From assembly GCF_014323725.1 (NCBI RefSeq), contig NZ_JABVED010000025.1, positions 1-64,000 of the forward strand: a stretch of DNA of 64,000 nt, written 5' to 3'. The stretch's first letter is position 1; every line of letters begins with the position of its first letter. A program made the position numbers and the translations under genes. The notes below the pieces were generated by a model. It had not been told where the DNA came from. It ran no database searches and was given only the letters and a program-made list of their open reading frames with translations. Positions 1-9,295 of this stretch are shown here, one piece after another. The DNA is from Actinokineospora xionganensis (GTDB lineage: Bacteria; Actinomycetota; Actinomycetes; Mycobacteriales; Pseudonocardiaceae).

Positions 1-76
1 CAACGAGTGGCTATGACTTCGAAACACGGCCTAGTTAGGTGGATGCCCGGGCCTGTCCACGCTGTGACATGCGACG

Positions 77-2812
77 CTAGTGCGCGGCCTCGTTCCAGGA
101 GCGGCCGAAGCCGACGGAGACGTCGAGGGGGACGCGGAGTTCGTAGGCGCTGCCCATTTCCTTGCGCACCAGAGCTTCCACGGCTTCGTGCTCGCCGGGA
201 GCGACGTCGAGGACCAGTTCGTCGTGGACCTGCAGCAGCATCCGGCTGCGTAGGCCCGTGGCGACCAGTTCTCGCTGGACGTGCAGCATCGCGACCTTGA
301 TGATGTCGGCGGCGCTGCCCTGGATCGGGGCGTTGAGCGCCATCCGCTCGGCCATCTCACGGCGCTGGCGGTTGTCGCTGGTGAGGTCGGGCAGGTAGCG
401 GCGGCGACCGAAGATGGTCTCGGTGTAGCCGTCCTTGCGGGCCAGGCCGACGAGTTCCTGCAGGTAGTCACGCACTCCGCCGAAACCGGCGAAGTAGTCG
501 TCCATCAGCCCGCGCGCCTCCTCTGTGGAGATGCGCAGCTGTTGTGAGAGGCCGTAGGCGGAGAGCCCGTACGCCAGACCGTAGTTCATCGCCTTGATCT
601 TGGCCCGCTGCTCGCCGGTGACCTCCGTCGGCGAGACGGAGAAGACTTTGGCGGCGGTGGCGGCGTGGAAGTCGAAGCCCGAGTTGAACGCCTCGATCAG
701 CGCCTCGTCGCCCGACAGGTGGGCCATGATCCGCATCTCGATCTGGCTGTAGTCGGCGGTGAGCAGCTCGGCGTAGCCGTCGCCGACGATGAACGCGTCG
801 CGGATCGTGCGGCCCGCTTCGGTGCGGATCGGGATGTTCTGCAGGTTCGGCTCGGTGGAGGACAGCCGACCGGTGGCCGCGATGGTCTGGTTGAACGTGG
901 TGTGGATGCGACCGTCGTCGGCGACCGACTTCAGCAGGCCCTCGACGGTGATCTTGAGCCGCATCGCGTCGCGGTGTTCGAGCAGGTGCTCCAGGAACGG
1001 GTGCTGCGTCTGCGTGTAGAGGGTGGTGAGCGCCTCGGCGTCGGTGGTGTAGCCGGTCTTGGTCTTCTTGGTCTTGGGCATCTCCAACTCGTCGAACAGG
1101 ACGACCTGCAGCTGCTTGGGCGAGCCGAGGTTGATCTCCTTGCCGATGACGGCGAACGCGGCCTTCTCGGCGTCGCGCACGCGGGCGGCGAAGTGGGACT
1201 CCAGTTCGCTGAGCTTCTCGGTGTCGACGGCGATGCCCGCCGCCTCCAACTCGGCCAGGACTCGCAGCAGCGGCAGCTCCATGTCGCCGAGGAGCGTGTA
1301 CTGGCCCGCGTCGCGCAGGGCCGTGTCGAGCGCGTCGGCCAACTCGGCGATCGCGCGGGCGCGCAAAATCTCACCGGCGGCGAGCTTGCGGTCGTCGTCG
1401 CCCTCTTCATCCAGGAGGGACAGCTGCTGCTCCCCCGCCGTGTCCTCGACGCGCAGCTCGCGCTTGAGGTAGCGCAGAACCAGGTCGTCGAGGGTGAAGG
1501 TGCGCTGACCCGGACGGACCAGGTACGCGGCCAGGGCGGTGTCGGTGGCCAGGCCTTCGAGGGACCAGCCGCGGTTGCGCAGGGCGTGCAGCGAGCGCTT
1601 CACGTCGTGGGCGAGCTTGGGGACGTCCGGGTCGGCCAGCCAGTCTCGGAAGGCGCGCTCGTCGTCCTCGGTCAGCGAGCTGACGTCGACGTAGACGCCC
1701 TCGCCGCCCGCGGTGGACAGCGCGACCGCCCGCAGCTCGACGGCTTGGCCGGACACGCCGACCTGGTCCTCCCTGAACGACAGCCCGATGCGGGTGCCCT
1801 TCGGCGCGTGCTTGGCCAACCAGCCGGGAAGCTCACCGGCCTCCAGGGCGCCGCCACTGACCTCGAAGCCTTCGTCGGCCTCGGGCTCGGCGCTGGTGAG
1901 GGTGGCGAAGAGCCGGTCACGCAGGACGCGGAACTCCAGCTCGTCGAACAGCCGGTGCACGGCGTCGCGGTCCCATGAGCGCACCGCGAGTTCGCCCGGC
2001 GTGAGCTCCAGCGGGACGTCGCGGACCAACTCGGTGAGCTGGCGGTTCATCATGACCGCCGACAGGTTCGCGCGCAGCGAGTCTCCGACCTTGCCCTTGA
2101 CCTCGTCGACCCGGTCGATCAGGTCGTTGAGCGAGCCGAACTGCTGGATCCACTTGGTGATCGTCTTCTCGCCGACCCCGGGGACCTTCGGCAGGTTGTC
2201 ACTCGGGTCGCCACGCAGGGCCGCGAAATCCGGGTATTGAGCGGGGGTGACGCCGTACTTCGCGAGCACCGCGTCGGGCGTGTAGCGGGCCAGTTCGGAG
2301 ACGCCCTTGACCGGGTAGAGCACGGTGACGTGCTCGTTGACCAACTGCAACGCGTCTCGGTCGCCGGTACAGATGGAGACGTCGAACCCGTCGGCCACGG
2401 CCTGCGTGGTCAGCGTGGCGATGAGGTCGTCGGCCTCGTAGTTCTCCTTGGCCAGCTTCGGGATGCAGAGGGCAGTGAGGACTTCCTCGATGAGGCTGAC
2501 CTGGCCCTTGAACTCGTCCGGGCTGGCACTGCGGTTGGCCTTGTAGTCGGGGAACGACTCGCTGCGGAACGTCTTGCGGGAGACGTCGAAGCACACGGCG
2601 AGGTGCGTGGGGGCTTCGTCGCGCAGGAGGTTGATCAGCATGGAGGTGAAGCCGTAGACGGCGTTGGTGTGCTGGCCCGTGCCCGTGGAGAAGTTCTCCT
2701 TGGGCAGCGCGAAGAACGCCCGGTAGGCCATCGAGTGCCCGTCGATCAGGAGCAATCGGCGGCCTTCGGTGGTGGTGGCGGGGAGCGGTCGGGTTTCGGT
2801 CTGCGCTGGCAC
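77..2812 (-). CDS. polA: DNA polymerase I
   Basis: Cytoplasmic DNA polymerase for excision repair and Okazaki-fragment maturation; 911 aa, normal for actinobacterial PolA. Residues 1 to about 290 are the 5'-3' FEN-type nuclease (LLLIDGHSMAYRAF near the N-terminus, then the SDNLPKVPGVGEKT helix-hairpin-helix). The middle, about 310-500, is the exonuclease-like domain, but the DxE metal pair of Klenow proofreading is missing (RIGLSFRED stands there), so I infer no proofreading. The C-terminal polymerase shows motif A TADYSQIEMRI, motif B RAKIKAMNYGLAYG and motif C LQVHDELVLDV. The GTG start has no Shine-Dalgarno; a TAGACT box ends 6 nt upstream (2819-2824), so a leaderless transcript is plausible. 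It is divergent from the thioesterase gene. Confidence 0.97.
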   Translation of the reverse strand: MPAQTETRPLPATTTEGRRLLLIDGHSMAYRAFFALPKENFSTGTGQHTNAVYGFTSMLINLLRDEAPTHLAVCFDVSRKTFRSESFPDYKANRSASPDEFKGQVSLIEEVLTALCIPKLAKENYEADDLIATLTTQAVADGFDVSICTGDRDALQLVNEHVTVLYPVKGVSELARYTPDAVLAKYGVTPAQYPDFAALRGDPSDNLPKVPGVGEKTITKWIQQFGSLNDLIDRVDEVKGKVGDSLRANLSAVMMNRQLTELVRDVPLELTPGELAVRSWDRDAVHRLFDELEFRVLRDRLFATLTSAEPEADEGFEVSGGALEAGELPGWLAKHAPKGTRIGLSFREDQVGVSGQAVELRAVALSTAGGEGVYVDVSSLTEDDERAFRDWLADPDVPKLAHDVKRSLHALRNRGWSLEGLATDTALAAYLVRPGQRTFTLDDLVLRYLKRELRVEDTAGEQQLSLLDEEGDDDRKLAAGEILRARAIAELADALDTALRDAGQYTLLGDMELPLLRVLAELEAAGIAVDTEKLSELESHFAARVRDAEKAAFAVIGKEINLGSPKQLQVVLFDELEMPKTKKTKTGYTTDAEALTTLYTQTQHPFLEHLLEHRDAMRLKITVEGLLKSVADDGRIHTTFNQTIAATGRLSSTEPNLQNIPIRTEAGRTIRDAFIVGDGYAELLTADYSQIEMRIMAHLSGDEALIEAFNSGFDFHAATAAKVFSVSPTEVTGEQRAKIKAMNYGLAYGLSAYGLSQQLRISTEEARGLMDDYFAGFGGVRDYLQELVGLARKDGYTETIFGRRRYLPDLTSDNRQRREMAERMALNAPIQGSAADIIKVAMLHVQRELVATGLRSRMLLQVHDELVLDVAPGEHEAVEALVRKEMGSAYELRVPLDVSVGFGRSWNEAAH

Positions 2813-2905
2813 GCCGCGAGTCTAGGCTGGGGCACTGACAGCTTTGCCGAGAGTCGGGGTCGGTCGACCCAGCGTCACCCGACGGAGTCACCCACGGAGG
2901 TCCTC

Positions 2906-3340
2906 TTGAGCACGATTGACCCGTCGAAGATCCCCGGTCTGCGCTCGGAAGTGGCCGATCAGCTGCTCGCCGACAAGCTCGGCATCGAGGTGACGGAGTG
3001 GGACAAGAACCGGCTGGTGGCGACCATGCCGGTCAAGGGGAACCTGCAGCCGTACGGGTTGCTGCACGGTGGCGCGAGCGCGGTGCTCGCGGAGACCCTG
3101 GGCTCGATCGCGGCGGCGTTGAACGCGCCCGAGGGGAAGGTGGTCGTCGGGCTGGAGCTGTCGTGCACGCACCACCGCGCGGCCCGGGAGGGTTTGGTGA
3201 CGGCGGTGTGCACGCCGCTGCACGTGGGGCGGTCGACGTCGACTTTCGAGATCGTCATGACCGAGGACAGCGGTAAGCGCACCTGCACGGCCCGGCTGAC
3301 GTGCGTGGCCCTGGACCGCGCACCCGGCGACAAGGGCTAG
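2906..3340 (+). CDS. PaaI-type hotdog thioesterase
   Basis: Acyl-CoA thioesterase of the hotdog fold (PaaI/MenI group), 144 aa, cytoplasmic. The family signature is seen as YGLLHGGASAVLAE followed by a helix, with the HHRAAREG strand later; the substrate cannot be told from sequence. The start is TTG at 2906, chosen because GGAGG (2896-2900) stands 5 nt before it; longer in-frame extensions run over the polA promoter. Divergent from polA (93 bp between the starts), a neighbourhood I recall from other actinobacteria. It is convergent with the DUF397 gene: the two TAG stops share the palindrome CTAG at 3337-3340. Confidence 0.9.
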   Translation: MSTIDPSKIPGLRSEVADQLLADKLGIEVTEWDKNRLVATMPVKGNLQPYGLLHGGASAVLAETLGSIAAALNAPEGKVVVGLELSCTHHRAAREGLVTAVCTPLHVGRSTSTFEIVMTEDSGKRTCTARLTCVALDRAPGDKG

Positions 3341-3558
3341 AGGTCGGCGAGGCGCTGAGGTGACCAGGAGGAATCGGGGAACCTCAGCGTGCCGCCATCA
3401 GGGTTCTTGGAGTCTCGGACGCGGAGATCGGTGGAATAAGCGATCTCGACACAGGCGGCTTCGTTGGCTGCGCTGAAGGTCGACTTCCGCCAGGCCACTT
3501 CAACGCAGTTGGCTTCGTTTGGCTGGCTGAAGCTCGACTTCCGCCACTTCGCGTGCAC
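3337..3558 (-). CDS. DUF397 protein with duplicated N-terminal motif
   Basis: Small DUF397 protein, 73 aa, paired with the upstream XRE/DUF5753 regulator (6 nt gap, same strand). Such pairs are abundant in actinomycetes and act as developmental regulators or toxin-antitoxin-like modules in some studied cases. The family body is W(R)KSSFS..NCVEVA, then VRDSKNPDGGTLRF, then SSW. Here the first half is present twice in tandem: WRKSSFSQPNEANCVEVA followed directly by WRKSTFSAANEAACVEIA, so it is about 18 residues longer than the standard ~60 aa form. The start is GTG. Its stop overlaps the stop of the thioesterase gene. Confidence 0.88.
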   Translation of the reverse strand: MHAKWRKSSFSQPNEANCVEVAWRKSTFSAANEAACVEIAYSTDLRVRDSKNPDGGTLRFPDSSWSPQRLADL

Positions 3559-3564
3559 CCTGTC

Positions 3565-4407
3565 TCAGCTCCGTTCGTAATCGGCCGCCATCCTGGTCAG
3601 GAAGTTCACCGTATCGGCGGACCCCAGCGCGAACCTCATCAGCGTAACAGTCCGATCTTGAAACCTGCTTGTGCCAACTGGGTCATCAATGAACCCCGCC
3701 ACCCCCAGGTGCTCCACGTAGATGATCGGCTCCGCATCGGCGAATCCCATCATCATGAATGGCCCCGGATTCGGATAAATGCCGTGGCGAAACGGGATGA
3801 CATGGATATTGATGTGGGGCAATTGCGCTCGGCCGATCAACCAATTGATCTGCTGAACCATCACCTCTGATCCGCCACACGGTCGCCGCAGTGCGGCCTC
3901 ATCGATAATCGCGGTGTAGCGCGGGCATGCCAGTTTGGCCAGTACCCTCTGGCGGTCGAGCCTCGCTGCGACCTTCGCATCTTGCTCAGGGCCGGTCACA
4001 CCTGCGGCCGAGTGGAGGGCACGCACGTATGCGGGTGTTTGCAGCAGGCCAGGCACGACGGTGTGCTCGAAATCCACCAGCGATCGCGCCTGGGATTCGA
4101 AGGCCGCCAGAAACGGCAGCAGACGGGGAAGCCGTTCGCCGGTTTCCAGCCATTCCTGCGCATCCAAGTTCTGCGCCAACTCGAGGATCCGCTGGCGATC
4201 GGCCCCAGTGACTCCGTATAGCGCCAACAGCCCGGCCACATCTGTGATCGGCGAAATCCGCCGGGCCTTTTCGCTTCGGTTGACCGTCGCAGGCGAACTT
4301 CCGATTCCCTTTGCCGCGTCCCGGGTGTTCAAGCCCATCCGGGCCCGGGCCGCCGCCAGTTCCATCCCCAACGCCCGCATGCGGGCGGGCTGCCGATTGG
4401 TGATCAT
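3565..4407 (-). CDS. XRE-family regulator with DUF5753
   Basis: DNA-binding regulator, 280 aa from the ATG at 4407 (the frame stays open upstream, but that ATG gives the usual family N-terminus). Residues about 8-65 are the helix-turn-helix (RALGMELAAARARMGLNTRD...GSSPATVNRSEK). The rest is the DUF5753 sensor-like domain (FESQARSLVDFEHTVVPGLLQT, later INIHVIPFRHG and FMMMGFADAEPIIYVE). It is transcribed with the DUF397 gene as a two-gene module and is divergent from the I36-like secreted peptide gene, which it may control. I infer target control only from the shared 126-bp intergenic region. Confidence 0.9.
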   Translation of the reverse strand: MITNRQPARMRALGMELAAARARMGLNTRDAAKGIGSSPATVNRSEKARRISPITDVAGLLALYGVTGADRQRILELAQNLDAQEWLETGERLPRLLPFLAAFESQARSLVDFEHTVVPGLLQTPAYVRALHSAAGVTGPEQDAKVAARLDRQRVLAKLACPRYTAIIDEAALRRPCGGSEVMVQQINWLIGRAQLPHINIHVIPFRHGIYPNPGPFMMMGFADAEPIIYVEHLGVAGFIDDPVGTSRFQDRTVTLMRFALGSADTVNFLTRMAADYERS

Positions 4408-4533
4408 GCGGCAATCAGACCGGGACTTCTCACGCTCCGCAACGCGACCGTTCGGCTTAGTGATTCCGGTCCCCGAAACAGCTAGCATCGAGGTTCTTGA
4501 TCAAACTCTACCTGGGGGTAGCGAATATCGATC

Positions 4534-4872
4534 ATGAAAAGAACGCTGGCCGTGGCAGCCATCGCGCTGTCGACCATGGCCTTCTCAGCGGGACCCGCTT
4601 CCGCGGCGACCGGGTACGACCGATGTCCGGCGGGATACTTCTGCCTCTTCAAGTACGACAACGGGCAGGGCGCGATGGCGTACTTCCTCTATAGGTCGCC
4701 GGACCTCTCACAGCAGGGCATGGTCAACCCGCACAGTTGGCGCAACAACAACGCCGGCGCCTTCTGCATGTACTACGAGCGCAACTACGTGAACCGGGGT
4801 GGCATCTTCCCCTCCGGCACGACTGGCAACTTCAACCAGCACCCGTACTACTCGACGAAGAAGTGCGTCTGA
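4534..4872 (+). CDS. secreted peptidase-inhibitor I36-like protein
   Basis: Exported small protein, 112 aa. The N-terminal Sec signal is MKRTLAVAAIALSTMAFSAGPASA with cleavage likely after ASA. The mature part has the I36/beta-gamma-crystallin-like pattern CPAGYFCLFKYDNGQG, a tryptophan-rich middle (NPHSWRNNNAGAFC) and four cysteines that can form two disulfides. Streptomyces proteins of this family inhibit metalloproteases; activity here is not shown. It is followed 8 nt after its stop by a perfect 18-bp hairpin, so it is monocistronic. Divergent from the XRE regulator. Confidence 0.85.
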   Translation: MKRTLAVAAIALSTMAFSAGPASAATGYDRCPAGYFCLFKYDNGQGAMAYFLYRSPDLSQQGMVNPHSWRNNNAGAFCMYYERNYVNRGGIFPSGTTGNFNQHPYYSTKKCV

Positions 4873-4880
4873 GCTGAAGC

Positions 4881-4918
4881 AGCGAGGGCCGCATCCCGTG
4901 CGGGATGCGGCCCTCGCT
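4881..4918. terminator. perfect 18-bp hairpin, bidirectional terminator
   Basis: 4881-4898 and 4901-4918 are perfect reverse complements with only TG between them. It lies between the convergent ends of the I36-like gene (stop 4872) and livF (stop 4934), so it can end transcription from both sides. There is no long T run, as is common in actinobacteria. Confidence 0.88.
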
Positions 4919-4933
4919 CTTAAACGGTGAAAC

Positions 4934-5647
4934 CTAGTCCTCGCCGAGGTAGGCCGCGCGGACGCGGGGGTCGGCCAGCAGGTCGTGACCTGGGCCTTCC
5001 AGCGTCGTGCGTCCCAGGTCGACCACGTAACCGCGGTCGGACTGGGCGAGGGCGGCCAGAGCGTTCTGCTCGACCAGCAGGATTGTGGTGCCCTGCGACT
5101 GCAGTTCCTTGATGGTGTCGAAGATGCGCTGCGTCATGATCGGCGACAGGCCCATCGAGGGCTCGTCGAGCATGAGCAGGCGCGGCTTCGCCATCATGGC
5201 CCGGCCGATGGCGAGCATCTGCTGCTCGCCACCGGAGAACAAGCCCGCCTTCTGCTGGCGGCGCTGACCGAGCACGGGGAACAGCTCGTAGACCCGCGCC
5301 ATGTCCTTCGCGACACCCGCGTCCTTGCGGACGTAGGCGCCCAGGTGCAGGTTCTCCTCGACCGTCATCCGGCCGAAGAGCCTGCGGCCCTCGGGACAGT
5401 GCGCGACGCCCCGCTCCAGGATCTCGTGCGCGTCGGCGTTGGCGATCGACTTCCCGTCGAACCGGATGTCGCCCGCCTTCGGCCGGAGCAACCCCGAAAC
5501 GGTGCGCAGCGTAGTGGTCTTGCCCGCGCCGTTGCTGCCGATGAGGCTGACGATCTGGCCCTCTTCGACGGAGAACGAGACGTCCCGGACGGCTTCGATC
5601 GCGCCGTAGGCGACGCTGAGGTTTTCTACCTCGAGCAGTGCGGTCAC
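4934..5647 (-). CDS. livF: branched-chain amino-acid ABC transporter ATPase LivF
   Basis: ATP-binding subunit of the Liv/HAAT importer, 237 aa, the usual LivF length. Walker A is GSNGAGKTTT, the Q-loop region follows, the signature is LFSGGEQQMLAIGRAMM and Walker B is LLMLDEPSMGLSP, with switch His-equivalent region VEQN typical of LivF. It acts on the inner membrane face with LivG, LivH and LivM. Start is GTG; its first bases overlap the livG stop (GTGA, 5644-5647), indicating translational coupling. Last gene of the livKHMGF operon. Confidence 0.95.
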   Translation of the reverse strand: MTALLEVENLSVAYGAIEAVRDVSFSVEEGQIVSLIGSNGAGKTTTLRTVSGLLRPKAGDIRFDGKSIANADAHEILERGVAHCPEGRRLFGRMTVEENLHLGAYVRKDAGVAKDMARVYELFPVLGQRRQQKAGLFSGGEQQMLAIGRAMMAKPRLLMLDEPSMGLSPIMTQRIFDTIKELQSQGTTILLVEQNALAALAQSDRGYVVDLGRTTLEGPGHDLLADPRVRAAYLGED

Positions 5648-6528
5648 TGCTGTCCTCCCTCGTTGGGACGTCGGTCGCGGATGGGCTCGATGATGGACGT
5701 GCGCTCCGCCGACGATTCCGCCGCGTACGCGTCCACCTCCGCCTGGACCTCCTCCGGGGGCTTGCCCAGGTAGGCCTCGATGACCCGCGGGTCACCTCGG
5801 ACGACCTCGGGCGAGCCTTCCACCAGCAGTTCACCCTGCACGAGCACCGAGACGTGGTCGCACAGCGAGAAGATGAACTTCGTGTCGTGCTCGATGACCA
5901 CGACGGCGATGCCCAGTTCTCGGATCGACAGGATGAGCTGCCGGGCGGCCTCGGTCTCCTGCGGGTTCATACCCGCCGTGGGCTCGTCGAGCAGCAGCAC
6001 CGCCGGATCGGTGGCCAGTGCTCGGGCGATCTCCAGGCGGCGCTGGTCGCCGTAGGGCAGGTTCCGCGCGAGTTCGTCGTCCAAACCGGACAGTCCGACG
6101 AAGTCGAGCAACTCCAGGCACCGGGTGCGCGCGTCCGCCTCGCCCTTCTTGAAGGACGGGCCGTGGAACAGTGACGCGATCGGGCCCTGCTTCATCCGCG
6201 AGTGCCGTCCCACCAGGACGTTCTCCAGCGCGGTCATGCTGGGGAACAGCCGGATGTTCTGGAACGTGCGCGCCACACCGGCGACGGTGACCTGGGCCGG
6301 GTCGCTGGGCAGCGTGCGCCCCTTGAGCCGGACCGAGCCGCGGGTCGGGGTGTAGAGACCCGTGAGGCAGTTGAAGAACGTGGTCTTGCCCGCGCCGTTC
6401 GGACCGATCAGCCCGAGGATCTGGCCCTCGTGCAGCTCGATGTTGACGTCCTTGAGCGCGGTCAGACCGCCGAAGACCATGGTGACATTGGACGCCGCCA
6501 ACACTGGCGCATTACTGGTCGCGGTCAT
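5644..6528 (-). CDS. livG: branched-chain amino-acid ABC transporter ATPase LivG
   Basis: Second ATPase of the Liv importer, 294 aa, somewhat longer than typical LivG (~255) because of a charged C-terminal tail (EEVQAEVDAYAAESSAERTS). Walker A is GPNGAGKTTFF, the LivG-type tract VARTFQNIRLF follows, signature LPYGDQRRLEIARAL, Walker B LLLDEPTAGMNP, and the switch His is in VIEHD. The ATG overlaps the livM stop (ATGA at 6525-6528), and its own stop overlaps the livF GTG, so livM-G-F are coupled. Confidence 0.95.
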   Translation of the reverse strand: MTATSNAPVLAASNVTMVFGGLTALKDVNIELHEGQILGLIGPNGAGKTTFFNCLTGLYTPTRGSVRLKGRTLPSDPAQVTVAGVARTFQNIRLFPSMTALENVLVGRHSRMKQGPIASLFHGPSFKKGEADARTRCLELLDFVGLSGLDDELARNLPYGDQRRLEIARALATDPAVLLLDEPTAGMNPQETEAARQLILSIRELGIAVVVIEHDTKFIFSLCDHVSVLVQGELLVEGSPEVVRGDPRVIEAYLGKPPEEVQAEVDAYAAESSAERTSIIEPIRDRRPNEGGQQ

Positions 6529-8354
6529 CGGGCCACCTGCGCCTTCGCGCCGCCAGGGGTGTCGTCAGGCAAGTTGAGCTCCTCGATCGGCACGCCTTCG
6601 GCGCCCTCATTGGCCAACTCGGCACGTCGATGCTTATCGGGAACCAAGCCTTGCGGGCGGAACCGCATGATCAGGATCAGCGCGAAGCCGAACAAGATCA
6701 GCCGGTAGTCGGCGAACTCTCGCAGCTTCTCCGGCAGCACCAGCAGCAGTGCCGCACCGAGCACGGCGCCCGGGATGGAGCCCATGCCGCCGAGGATGAC
6801 CGCCGCGAGCAGCGTCACCGACTCGATGAACTGGAAGCTGTCGTAAGCCACGGTCGAGGTCTTGTGCGCGAACACCGCACCGGCCACACCGGCCAGCGTG
6901 GCGCCGATGAGGAAGGCGAGGATCTTCGCCTTGCCGGTCTTGATGCCCATGGCGCGCGCGGCGTCCTCGTCCTCTCGGATCGCGATCCAGGACCGGCCGA
7001 TGCGCGAGTTCTTGAGGTTCGCGAACACGACCATGACCAGAGCGACGAGCACGATGATCAGGACGTAGTACATGACACCTGAGGGCAGCTTGACGCCAGC
7101 GATTTCCAGTGGCTTGTCGAACGACAGGCCGAACCAGTTGATCGGGGGAACACCCGGGATCGCGTTCGCACCACCGGTGAGGCCACCGATGTCGTTCTGG
7201 GCGGACTTCTTGAAGATCTCACCGAAGGCCAGCGTCACGATCGCCAGATAGTCACCGCGCACGCGCAGCGTGGGCGAGCCGACGACGGCGCCGAAGACGC
7301 CCGCGACGATGGCCGCGATGATCACCGCCACCAGGAACGGAAGCTCGAAGCCCATCTTGGCCGCCGCCGCCCCGGAGAAGTTCGCCGCCACGAACGCGCC
7401 GATGCCGAGGAACGCGACATATCCGAGGTCGAGCAGACCGGCCAAGCCGACCACGATGTTCAGACCGATCGCGGTCGCGGCGTAGACACCGATGTTGGTC
7501 GCCGTGGTCATCCAGTAGTCGGTGCCCGCCTCGGTGAACGGCAGCCCGAGGGCCACCGCGAGGAGCACTACGATGCTGAACCACTTGTGCTTGTCCGACA
7601 ACCGTGAGATCCAGCCGGTGACGCCGACCGCGTGCAAGGCGCCCAGCACACCGGCGAAAAACGCCAGCAGCGACAGGAAGATCGGACCCGCGTACGGGTT
7701 GCCCACGCCGCCCTGTCCGCCCGCGTTGAGCATCATGGCGACACCCAGCAACAGAGCGGTGAACGAGACGACCAGCACCGCGTAGGCGACAACCCGGGAG
7801 ACGTCGGTGCTCAGGTGCGGGATGGGCTCGACAGGGCCCGCCTTGCCCGAGAACACCAACGCGATACCCGCGACCAGGCCGATGACGGCGCCGAACGCGA
7901 AGGAGCTGCCGTCGGAGGTGATCGCGCCGAAGCCGCCGCCGTTGCCCGCGATGAATGCCGCGTTGATCAGCGCGATGCCGATCAACGACCAGCCGAGCGC
8001 CTTGTGAATCCGGTGCTTGCGGATCGGAGCGAAGACCACCGCGAGCGCCACGAGGCTCAGGAGCAGCGTGTGCAGCCGGAAGCCGCTGACCGCCCATGGG
8101 GAATCGAAGAACTGCAGGGTCGACTTGTCCGGGTACGCGCCCTCGTTCAGCACGAACGTCGCCCACGGCATCAGGGCGGCGACGATGCCCAGCGCCGCCC
8201 CGCCTATGGACAGCGGGCGGGACAGAGTGGGACGAGGCGTTACGTACTCGGTGCCCTTCTTCCAGGCGAACCGGATGAGGACCAGCAGGCCGATGAGGCC
8301 CAACACCGAGGGAATGAAGATGGCAAGGTATTTCCAGCCGATGGGAATGTTCAC
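6525..8354 (-). CDS. livM: branched-chain amino-acid ABC permease LivM, N-terminally extended
   Basis: Membrane permease of the Liv importer. At 609 aa it is far longer than the ~320-420 aa of classical LivM: residues about 1-260 add several extra hydrophobic segments (for example LAIFIPSVLGLIGLLVLI) before the conserved core, which begins near YAATAIGLNIVVGLAGLLDLGYVAF and carries the EAA-like region AREDEDAARAMGI (positions ~470). The extended form is common in actinobacteria as I recall. ATG overlaps the livH stop (ATGA, 8351-8354). Confidence 0.93.
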   Translation of the reverse strand: MNIPIGWKYLAIFIPSVLGLIGLLVLIRFAWKKGTEYVTPRPTLSRPLSIGGAALGIVAALMPWATFVLNEGAYPDKSTLQFFDSPWAVSGFRLHTLLLSLVALAVVFAPIRKHRIHKALGWSLIGIALINAAFIAGNGGGFGAITSDGSSFAFGAVIGLVAGIALVFSGKAGPVEPIPHLSTDVSRVVAYAVLVVSFTALLLGVAMMLNAGGQGGVGNPYAGPIFLSLLAFFAGVLGALHAVGVTGWISRLSDKHKWFSIVVLLAVALGLPFTEAGTDYWMTTATNIGVYAATAIGLNIVVGLAGLLDLGYVAFLGIGAFVAANFSGAAAAKMGFELPFLVAVIIAAIVAGVFGAVVGSPTLRVRGDYLAIVTLAFGEIFKKSAQNDIGGLTGGANAIPGVPPINWFGLSFDKPLEIAGVKLPSGVMYYVLIIVLVALVMVVFANLKNSRIGRSWIAIREDEDAARAMGIKTGKAKILAFLIGATLAGVAGAVFAHKTSTVAYDSFQFIESVTLLAAVILGGMGSIPGAVLGAALLLVLPEKLREFADYRLILFGFALILIMRFRPQGLVPDKHRRAELANEGAEGVPIEELNLPDDTPGGAKAQVAR

Positions 8355-9280
8355 GCGCGCACCCTTTCCGGCTCACCGAACAGGCCCTGCGGCCGGAACA
8401 CCAGCACCACGATCAGCAGGACGAAGATCCACACCAGGTCGTACTGCGTGCCACCGGGGAAGTACTGACCCGCCAGCGACTTGATCAGACCGATGGCGAA
8501 ACCGCCGATCACCGCGCCCTTGATGCTGCCGACTCCGCCGAGCACAGCGGCGGTGAAGGCGAAGATGCCGTAGAGGAAGCCGACCTCGGTGTCCACGTTG
8601 GTGATCTGGATGCCGTAGAGCACGCCCGCGATGCCCGCGAGCGCGGCGCCGATGACGAAGGTCAGGACGATCGTCCGGTTCGGGTTGACACCCATGAGCC
8701 GGGCGGTGTCCGGGTCCTGCGCCGTGGCGCGCATCGCGCGGCCCATGCGGGACTTGGTGATGTAGGTCTGCAGCACGACCGCGCCGATGACCGAGACGGC
8801 GATCATCAGGATCGCGGTGGATCCGATGGTGATCGTGCCGTCGAAGATCTCGAACGTGTACTGCTCGTCGACGAAGACTCGGGGGAAGGGGACCGGGGCG
8901 GTCGCGCCAGGGTAGAACAGGCGGACCGCTTCCTTGAGAACCACCGAGACGCCGAGAGCGGTGATCAACGGCGCCAGGCGCGGCGCGTTGCGCAGCGGCC
9001 GGTAGGCGAACCGTTCCATGATCACCGCGAGGATCACGGCGACAAGCGCACCACCGAGAGCCATCAAGGGAAGGGCGACCCACCAGTCGCTCCGCCAGCT
9101 CTCGGGGATGAAGTACGAATAGGTGGCGAGCGAGGCGAACCCGCCCACCATGAAGACCTCGCCGTGGGCGAAGTTGATCAACTGGATGATGCCGTACACC
9201 ATCGTGTAGCCCAGCGCGATGAGCGCGATCAAGCCGCCCAGCACGAGGCCGTTAATTAGCTGCTGTAGCAGCGTGGCCAC
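8351..9280 (-). CDS. livH: branched-chain amino-acid ABC permease LivH
   Basis: Membrane permease of the Liv importer, 309 aa, usual length. The family N-terminus LLQQLINGLVLGGLIALIALGYTMVYGIIQLINFAHGE is spread over the first 40 residues, and the cytoplasmic coupling loop reads RMGRAMRATAQDPDTARLMG. The start is the GTG at 9280: GGAGG (9286-9290) stands 5 nt upstream, whereas the in-frame TTG at 9292 overlaps that site. Separated from livK by a hairpin at 9296-9329. Confidence 0.94.
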   Translation of the reverse strand: MATLLQQLINGLVLGGLIALIALGYTMVYGIIQLINFAHGEVFMVGGFASLATYSYFIPESWRSDWWVALPLMALGGALVAVILAVIMERFAYRPLRNAPRLAPLITALGVSVVLKEAVRLFYPGATAPVPFPRVFVDEQYTFEIFDGTITIGSTAILMIAVSVIGAVVLQTYITKSRMGRAMRATAQDPDTARLMGVNPNRTIVLTFVIGAALAGIAGVLYGIQITNVDTEVGFLYGIFAFTAAVLGGVGSIKGAVIGGFAIGLIKSLAGQYFPGGTQYDLVWIFVLLIVVLVFRPQGLFGEPERVRA

Positions 9281-9295
9281 GTCTACCTCCAAGAA

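Noticed and set aside
665-1978. Open frame of 437 codons on the plus strand inside polA
   Set aside because: Antisense to a clear polA; valine/glycine-rich composition typical of the complement of a high-GC gene.
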